From Fratercula arctica (Eukaryota > Chordata > Aves > Charadriiformes > Alcidae): a stretch of 64,000 nt of DNA. The notes under the pieces are model-generated. The model made no database searches. It saw nothing but the letters and a program-made list of their open reading frames with translations, and had not been told where the DNA came from. Shown one piece after another: positions 18,561-64,000 of the stretch (its first letter is position 1; the number at the start of each line of letters is the position of its first letter). Location of the stretch: positions 1,817,677 through 1,881,676 of the forward strand of contig CANTUZ010000023.1 of NCBI GenBank assembly GCA_947846985.1. Reading direction: 5' to 3'. Made by a program: the position numbers and the translations under genes.

Positions 18561-21500
18561 GCTTCTGATTCTTTTTATGGCACCCTTTTTGGGGTAGGCA
18601 GCTACGCATAGTCTATAGAAGGTGTTAAGTGACCCGGTTTCTGCAGAGGAGCAGCTGGTCGAACGTCCTCCACTGTATTATTTTGCTGGTTTGTTCACCG
18701 CAGAGTATTAACGCTACTGAAAACACAATCCAGCTGGCACGAAAATGACAATTGTCATGCAAAATGCACCTAAACCCTGTGTCAAGCGATTTCCTGTGCG
18801 GAACAAGAGCAGGCATTCCATGTTCATACAGCAGGTCTCTGCACTTCTGAGTCAGACAGATGCCATTAGAAATAATTTTCCAATTTTACTACTCTGCCGG
18901 GAACAAACAAATGCAAGAACAATGAAAAATAAGTCCTTTCTGTTCCATTAAATAAGGTGTCTAAACGTACAGCCTTTATTCCAGGGGAATAAAGGTCCAG
19001 CATGGAAAGGTCAGGGCTGAGTCTTAGCACCCAACTGCACTTCAGGACAGTGGGCAAACCCTTTAATGAACGACACCACCAAGTCTAGAAGATGAGAAAG
19101 CTACTGGACGGATTATGTCAGAATGCAAAAAAAACCTGCACTGTTCAGAGTTTATATTAGATCTTATTTTCTATTGATATGTTGTACCTATTCCTCCCCC
19201 CCCCCCCCAATGGCTCGGAGGTCAATTTACTTACTCTGACATTACCTTTTAATACTACTGTATGCATACATCCTTATTTAAAGTATCAGATAATTCAACA
19301 AGCAGTAGATGAGCTTTTTGCAGTAGCAGAAAATAATGAAGGAGAAATGACCTATATATTAATTTCTCTTTTACGGTCATGATTTGTATCAAATGCATTT
19401 TTTAAACATCAAATGTTTTTAAAATGTCTAATTCAAATTACTGTAATGAATCAACAAAGGGGTAATAATTTGTAATTTAATTACACCACTTCTAAATTTA
19501 ATAGTTCTTTATGATTTTAATATAAGCACTTTACTTTTAACATGAAGGTATTGTAAAGATTATTGCATCAGTCTGTGAGGCTCTTGGAGACTGTATTATT
19601 GGAAGTCATATAGGTATCACAGACAGAAAGCAGCAGCACACAGTTAAATTGACCAACAACATAAAGCCTTTATACATTTGGCTCTCCGAGAAACTCACAC
19701 CTCTCTGTTTTTAACCTGGACCTTGACCAACAGTCATGGGACATGTCTTTCAATACAGGCATTTCTTTTTTGTCTCATGAAATATAATTCAGTTTTGACT
19801 CTATTATACACTACTTAAAAACTGACATTTCCCTCTGATTGCTTGCATCCATCACCAAATTGTTAGTATTTCACCCAGTTCATGATGTTGTCACTTCTGC
19901 ATTTTTCCTACAGTTACTTCAGTTTCTTTAGCCATCAGGAATATTGGTGCCAATACAAAAGCAACCATAGGCTAATTAATTATTTCTGCACACCAGAGGA
20001 AAAGGTTGTTGAGGGGAAAAGGGAAATACATTTCTGCTTTAAAATCAGACAGGTTTATTAAGGTGTCTTGCTGGCACCTACAGAGAACAATTTGTAGTTA
20101 CACCACTGTTTACTGATGCAGAAATGCTGCCTGGCTGCTTCCAAACTGTTAGCACAAAGATCACGTTTTGTTATGAAAGTCAGACTCCACAGTGGCTTGG
20201 GAGCTTATACAAACTGGAATCTAAAAGGAGAACATGGCAAAAGATGCTGCCAGAACAGAACTTCCTTTTGCTGGTTAATTTACTGACAGCCTGAAAACTG
20301 CTCATTGAAGGGTACTATACTTTAGTTACAGTACTACCTCCAGAGAAACCTAAGCACAGTCAAAGTCAAAACAGTGTTGCCAGTCCGTGCGCTGTCTTTA
20401 TGATAAAACAATTCCTTACCATCTGTAGTTTGCCATATGCAGGAATTCTGATGATTTAACTGTTAGCCTGTGCTGCAAAAATAAAACAGAGAGTAGAAGA
20501 AAACAGGCCATTTTAAAATTTATAATAGTCAACAAAACCAATTAATTTTGCAAGAGTGCTAATAATAACCCACTGCCAGTTTTGAAACAGAATAGAGCTG
20601 ACAGACTGATACCCTGTGTTGAAGAAACACAGTTGGGTTTCACTGTTATATGCTGAATCCTCTTAGTCTTGCTTTACTTTCTTATCTGGAAATTACGTTT
20701 ATATCTCCATTAGGTTTTCTGCATACAGCACAACAGTCTTGTAACGTAAGGCACTGTAAGTCATGCAGCATAGAGCCATGCGAATTCTGAAGAGTCAGTA
20801 AGAGGTGGGAGAAGAGATTAATTCATAGGGAAAATCCAACCCTGACAAGACAAGGCCAGACCTGTACAGTCTACATGGCAGAAAGAGAACTGTTTGTACA
20901 GTACCTTGTGCAATAGCATCTCAAACCCCATTGGCTTCAGGTAGTCAGGAACTCACTGAGAACGTATAACTTTCGCACTGAAAAACCTATTCTGTTAAAA
21001 TATAAGAAGAGTTCCTCTTGCTCAAAAGAGAAATTTCTCACCTCAAGACACTAAAGCAAGCCATTCAGCAAACATCGCAAGTTTGCTTTATCAAGTCTGT
21101 CTCCACAACGTTTCTTAAGATTTTTTCGTCTCTAAAAAGGGAAGCTCGCACGAAACTTTACACAACAGGTGCCCTTAAAGGCAATGTTGAAATATGCTCC
21201 ATAATGTGTACGCACAATGAGTAAACTGAGACAGAGGTTAGAAAAGGTCAGAGAATCGCATGCAGCACATAGCCACTCGGGATGGATACCAAAATGAGAC
21301 TCTTTCAACCAGATATAACCTGGGAGAGAATGCTGTAAAATGAGAATTTGCTCTTTGCTCATTTCTGCCAACTTTCACCACCTGCCAGCCCAACAGCACA
21401 GGAGAACCACCATCCGCTCCCAGTCAGAATCCCGCTGGGCTCCAGTGGCAACCACCAGCCCCGTGGGGCCAAGGCCAGAGCGCTCCCAGGTTATTTCCCT

Positions 21501-21589
21501 GGAGAACAGCTGACGTTTGAGCAGCGAATTTTCACTCTACAAAGCAAAACATACCGAAGGTGTCAGAAAGTTACACAAATTACCTCACA
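18561..21589. other. Divergent intergenic region, AP3M2 to KAT6A
   Basis: About 3 kb of AT-rich DNA between the two CpG islands. A 13-base C run is near 19195-19208. No repeat family, RNA gene or conserved ORF was recognised, although distal regulatory elements cannot be excluded by eye. Confidence 0.6.
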
Positions 21590-23070
21590 AAGATGCCCAA
21601 GGGCAGAGCCGTCCCTCCCCGCGCTGAACGGCGCCGTTCTTTCGGGATCCCGCCGCCCTTCCGCACCTTCACGTCGGCAAAACCCAGAGTCGCCGCTCCA
21701 AGCGCGACATTAATCAAGCCCCAGAGGTGGATTTCCCACTTACAGCCTACAACTACCCACCGCTACAGCGCGATCCTCGGCCCGCGCTCCGCCGTTCCCG
21801 CCTGCCCGGCGGCGGCGGGAGCAGCCGGCAGCCGTGTCCCCCGCGCGCCCGGAGCGCGGGGTCTCCCCGCGGACGCTCCCGCGGCTCCCGCTCGAGCGCC
21901 CTTTCCATCCAGCCCTCACCGAACGCCTCCCGAGCGGGCCCGCACACTCTGCTCACATGGGGCCGCAGGCCGCCGCCGGCAGCCGGCCCTGGGGCGGCGG
22001 TGCCCGCTCGGGCTGCCCTGGGCGCGCCCCGCCTCCCGCCGCCGCGGCCCAGCCGCCCCAGCCCCGACTCCGCGGCTCTTCTCGGCGGCGGCCGCGCCCG
22101 CCCCGCCGCGCTGTTCCCCGCGCGCGCCCCCGCCCGCCGCGGGCTGTTCCCCTCTCGCGCCCCCTCCCCCCGACGCAGAGCTCCGGACCCAAGATGGCCG
22201 CCGTGTCAGTTTCGGGCTTCGCCGCCGTCCGGCCTTTGCTTCTCGGTTCCCGTCTCTCGTAGGCCTCGGTGAGTAGCACTGGTGGGACCACCCCACCTCG
22301 GGTGCCCAGTACCGGGGAGCTCGGCGACAGGCGGCTGGCGAGCTCGGTGGCCTGAGGAAGGGGGAGGCCCGCTGGGCGCTCCAGGATCGCGGCCTGTTCC
22401 GGCCCCGCCGCCGCTCTGCGCCAGGCCCGGACTCGGCCGCCCGCTCCCCTGGGGCCCGCCGGGCCTACACCCTGGGGAGGCGGCGGCCAGGGCAGGGCAC
22501 GGATGAAGCGGGTGGTGCGGGCCCGGGGGTCGCGGGCTGGGCTTCTTTCTGTCTCTGGCGAGAGAGCGCGGCGGTGCGAGGCGGGCGCGGGCCCGGCCGA
22601 GCCGGTGCGAGGAGCCGGGCTGCGCTGCCCGTCTGCGCTGGAGGGGGGGGGGAGGAAGAGTGTGGGGGCCGACCGGCAGCCGGGGCTGCGGCCTGCGCCC
22701 TGTTCCTCCCGATCCCGTCGGTGCGAGCCTCTCGGGGCGGCGTGCGCGGGGCCGGCGGCGGCGGGGATGGGGACGGGCGGTAGCAGGTGCAGGGGCCGCT
22801 CCCAGCGCGAGGACCGTCCCGCCGCCGCCCCGACCGGGCCGGGTGGTTACGTAACGCCGCGCGCGGGGAGCGGACGGGACCGGGGCCCCCGGGAGCGCGG
22901 CGGCCCCACTGGGCCGGCCTCGGGCAGCGCGCTTCCCCGGACGCCCGTTGTTCGCGGGGTGAGAGAGCTGCGGGCCAGCGCTGTGCCCGCTCCGGTCCGA
23001 GCCGTGGTCCCGGCTTGCCGGGACTGGCTGCGCGGAGCGGTGCTGGCGAGGCTGATGCTTGTATGCAAAT
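21590..23070 (+). promoter_or_regulatory. KAT6A: CpG-island promoter of KAT6A
   Basis: About 1.5 kb of extremely CG-rich sequence with many GC boxes. AAGATGGCCGCCGT at 22191-22204 resembles the YY1 consensus often found just downstream of TATA-less start sites. A donor CTCG/GTGAGT lies at 22268/22269. Several long ORFs here on both strands are products of high GC, not genes. Confidence 0.8.
22190..22268 (+). other. KAT6A: Probable KAT6A non-coding exon 1
   Basis: Sequence from the YY1-like motif to the donor GTGAGT at 22269. The 5' limit is not determinable from sequence; the 3' limit rests on the donor match and the position in the CpG island. Confidence 0.5.
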
Positions 23071-24027
23071 GTGGTCTGTGCGCTGATAAATTCTTCGGTA
23101 CTTACTAGAAAGCAGAATGGGAGAACTGTGTTGACGATTAGCTCCTGACTAAAACTTCCCTTTCAGAAAATCTTATTCCTTGTGATAAAAAGTTTATAAA
23201 TCCTTCTCGGTTAGTGTACTTTTGCAGTAGAACTTCATCTCAGCATACTGTTATTGCACTTAGAGAAAAGTCTTTGTTAAAGACAACTAAAGGCTGTGAA
23301 GTAGAGCCTCGTACCCTTCCATCTGCATATTTAATTAGTAGTGTCATAAGCAGTCCTTCTTCATTGTGTATGGTCACCTGTTACTTTGTCCTCAAGTGTT
23401 TTCAGTGTGCGTCGTCTATACTGAAGATTATAATGTTATATTCTTCTTTTCTATGGTCTCTGAAAGTGGAACGTTTAATTACAATCTCCAGCTGTGTTTC
23501 TTCACTTTTTTTCTTGATGGAACAACTGTCATAGCTTTTCTTAGCAGGAGGGAATCAGACCTATGATTACAGTCCTGGAGGCGCTCTGAAAGTTTCTTGC
23601 TGTTTGCTCAAGACTCTTGGCAGTTCCTGCTGCTTTCTATTGAAGTTTCAGGCAGTGTCTTCCATGTGCAAAAATGATGAAAGTCGCTGCTTTTTAACGT
23701 CATTGTAGGTTCTTTCCCCCCCTCCCCCCCCCATTAATTTAGGTTGTGCTCAGCAATGATGTAAAACTTGGTATTGAATTTATGCTGACTTATGGATTGA
23801 AACAAGAAGGGCACACTTTTTTCTCTAGGTTGGATGGAGTTATTTCAGTGTTAAACCATGTTTTTATTAGTAGTGAAGATAATACCTTAAGTATTAATTC
23901 AGTGTTTCAGAATTGTAGTAGTGGATTAAAACTCTGCTATGTGTTTAATGAATTAACGTTGGCTGCTATTTTTTTTTTCTTTTTCTAACTGTTCTTTGGA
24001 AATCTCTCTCTTCTTGTTTTCTTCCAG

Positions 24028-24077
24028 GCCTGATGTTACAGCTCTTCTGATTGTGATTGTGCAGAGCAGAATTTGAG
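24028..24077 (+). other. KAT6A: Possible KAT6A non-coding exon 2
   Basis: 50-nt segment flanked by TTTTCTTCCAG and GTGAGA with a strong pyrimidine tract. It lies 113 bases before the acceptor of the start-codon exon. It could be an optional 5' UTR exon; transcript data are needed to confirm it. Confidence 0.45.
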
Positions 24078-24190
24078 GTGAGAGATGCTGAAATCTTTAT
24101 ACCTTTGTGGAAAAACTTTCTCTGAAGCTGTTACGGGAATTATTGGAAAGAATGAGAAAATTTATAATGATTTTGCTTTCCTCTTTTCAG

Positions 24191-61472
<37,282 letters not shown>

Positions 61473-64000
61473 GCGAGACGAACTTGCATCCTAAAAACTG
61501 AAATATATATAAATAAAGGAACCTTTTATACTGACGAACCAGAGAAAATGGACCTTTTTCCAGTTAAAATATTGCTGTAGATTTAGAGGAATTTTCTTTG
61601 GTTTATTTTATTTTTTAGGAAGCCTGGTCTTTATTTTTTGGATTCTTTTTTTGTTTTGCGTTTTTGTTTTCTTCACAATCCTGAAACATTTTACAGCTAA
61701 AATCATTTACAGATGTTTTTTAGAGGGGAAAACATGCACAAAATCTTTTCATAATTTAAGAAGAGCCTTACTTTGCTGACAATGTGGACAGAATATGTGT
61801 AACAGTGAAATCATCTTTCTAAATATTTTTTTTTCTCAAATGTATGTCCTTCTCCCTCCCCTGTGCCCCTCTGTATGCAGTTTCTAGCGCTGCAGTCATG
61901 TAAAATGTTTGACATCTCAAAGAATAACAACCCTTCCCGCTAAACCCCACCTAGCATTTCCTACTTCTATCAGGAGGCACTTATTGGGAGACTTGGAAGG
62001 GGACACAGAGGATAAATGAAGCTCTTTATTTTTGCAAGTCAGGAAAAATTTCAATCTTCAATTTTCCCTGACTCCCTCGCCCTCAGTAAAATTTGGAGTT
62101 ACGTGTAAACAATAAACTATTCACATTGGTGTTTTTGTAGATGAGTTAATTGAAGTTGTATGGTTCATGCTGAAAATATAATGTAACTTTAAAATGATCC
62201 CATTTACCACCCAGACATGTACGTGCACACACATGTGCGTGCATGCACACGTGTTCTGTCACTCTGAACTACTGGAAACATTTCAAGAGAGAACTGTTTG
62301 TGTCCCGTATGCAGTCAGGAGGAGGACAGGGTGGTTAAACGGTCTGTTAGGACAAGAAAATGGTTGCAGGCTCTTCTGGTGAACGCAGAGATCCCAAACT
62401 CTGCTTTAGTTTGTACTTCGAAATGCTGAGGGTCTTGGTTCTGAGCCTTTGAGTCAGGCTGAGCTCAAAAGCTGCTGTTTCCAGTGGTCTGCCTCGTAAC
62501 CTCTTCGCTTGGGTAATCTTGGAAGATAAAGTGTACGTTTCAAGTGACTTGACGAGCGCCCCGTGGTGTCCTTGTTACTCTTCCATGCCTGGTGTGAGGG
62601 AGGAAGTTGCTGAATGTGCCGCGCTCCGGGGCAGTCGGTGATGTTTTCCCTGATTCTTCCACTATGTTTGAGACCCATTTTGTAGGAATAGCCACACTTT
62701 TGATCTAGTGTGGGAAAGAAGGGAATTGGCCTGTTTTACAGGAGTGAAACAGTCCAGGCACTGTAGTAGGATGCAGGTGGCAGGATTTTGCTGTTTATTA
62801 CCACATAATCCAATTTACACTCTTTTTGGCTACACTGCTGGCATGTCACCCAATACAAAAAGGGACACCCTTTAATGTAAAGTTCTTTTTCTATTGTATA
62901 TGAAGTAGAAATACAGACACATTAATAAGACTAATTTCTTTTGTTTTTAAACCAAAAGAGTCTAAAAGAAAGTTGGGGTTTCTTCAGATGCACTAAAATG
63001 GACTTTCCTCCAATAACTGCTAACTGTAAAAGGCAGAATTCAAAGGACTTCCACTTTTTATTTCTGTTTCGTTTTGAGCATGTACAAGGCTGTGTAGGAC
63101 CCCATTTCTCTGTATATACTATTGCAGTTTCAAATACCCATGTAGAAAGCGCACTGTGCTGCCCTCTCCTTCCTAGATCTTCAGCTGTGTCACTGCTTCC
63201 TGATTGCTGGGGGGGGGATTGGGGGTGGGGGGTTCTGAGACAGGAGGAGAAGCTGTTGAAACGAGGGCCGTGAATTTAGTTTGTTTGCCGTTACGTTTGG
63301 TTTGGTTTTGTATGTTTTTTTTTTTATCAATTGGGCAGCTCCCTTTTCCACAAGCCTTTGTGACTGTAGAACTATTGTAGAAAAAAAAAAAATGTTCTTT
63401 TCTATATATAAAAAGAAATTATCCAACGCAGTAATATTGGTACCTACCATTTTTTCACTTCTGTTTAAAAAAAAAAAAAAAATATGTATTTTTAGCAAGA
63501 TAACTTGGGTAATCTTCTAAAAGAAATTAAAAAAAAAAAATCTCACTGTTAGTGACTTTGATGCCTTTTAAAAATAAGAGCTTTTTCATTTCATTCCATC
63601 TTTAAAATTTTTTATCTTTGTTGTAGAATATTAAAAACTATTTTAAGAAAGATAAAAATTCTCTTTAAAGAGATCTCTAGAGTGTGTGAATAGGAGCTCC
63701 AGATGCCTCTAAAAGCCGCATGTACAAATGAAGCTGAGTCTATTCCTGTCTGTTTATATTTGCTTTTCCTGTTTTGTAACCTCTTTGTACTTTGTTCATG
63801 GTGACTTGTAAGCTAAGGGGAAGGGGTGCCTAGATGCCTTTGTAACTCTCCATGTCATACGCTCCTGGCTGGATGGTCTCCCTTCCTCTCTCCTTGTATG
63901 TAATATCACTTTTTTTTCCCCTTTCTAGCAAGTACTTTCAAAAGAACTCTGTACATTTTAACATAAAAAATAAATTATGTTGAGCCATTTTGGATGTCAG
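61473..64000 (+). terminator. KAT6A: KAT6A 3' UTR and poly(A) signals
   Basis: About 2.5 kb of AT-rich UTR. AATAAA hexamers occur at 61512-61517 and 62111-62116. One at 63969-63974 probably marks the main 3' end, just inside the window. It includes an alternating purine-pyrimidine stretch near 62215-62253 and a G-rich block at 63209-63232. Confidence 0.7.

Noticed and set aside
21560..22276. Long ORFs of 112-238 codons on both strands in the KAT6A CpG island
   Set aside because: Arg/Pro/Ala/Gly-only composition on both strands is the expected result of high GC content. No family resemblance, and they overlap the promoter.
22503..23108. 201-codon ORF downstream of KAT6A exon 1
   Set aside because: Same GC-driven composition, and it lies within the first intron. 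No recognisable domain.

Overview
The window is nuclear DNA from a bird. The evidence is intron-rich vertebrate genes, several CR1-type LINE fragments (one still shows the C-terminal part of a CR1 reverse-transcriptase ORF), an avian LTR-like segment, and two strong CpG-island promoters. The species cannot be fixed from the sequence alone.

Three genes account for the coding content. Their order matches the block known from human 8p11 (PLAT, AP3M2, KAT6A). (1) PLAT, tissue-type plasminogen activator, lies on the + strand at about 1-7400. Its 5' end is outside the window, and eleven exons from the finger domain to the stop codon are visible. (2) AP3M2, the mu-3B subunit of the AP-3 adaptor, lies on the - strand at about 9.4-18.0 kb. 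All eight coding exons are visible and join in frame to exactly 418 codons plus stop. (3) KAT6A (MOZ/MYST3), a MYST lysine acetyltransferase, lies on the + strand from about 22.2 kb to the window end. Sixteen coding exons join in frame to 2010 codons plus stop, and a 3' UTR runs to a poly(A) signal just before base 64000.

PLAT and AP3M2 converge, with about 2 kb between their poly(A) signals. AP3M2 and KAT6A diverge from two separate CpG islands (about 17.64-18.56 kb and 21.59-23.07 kb). The largest gene-free stretch is the 13.8 kb KAT6A intron 24962-38804, which holds one CR1, a 19-bp minisatellite and simple repeats.

The genes are unrelated in function: extracellular fibrinolysis, endosome/lysosome cargo sorting and chromatin acetylation. 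I see no novel multi-gene system. The points worth a second look are a GC-AG intron inside the KAT6A catalytic domain; a bird-type cysteine-containing tandem repeat in KAT6A; four upstream ORFs before its start codon; a t-PA kringle 1 carrying the tryptophan that human kringle 1 lacks; a shortened t-PA protease loop; and a perfect hairpin beside the PLAT poly(A) signal. Exon limits were placed by reading splice sites and checking that the joined reading frame is continuous. Comparisons with human proteins are from memory, not from a search.
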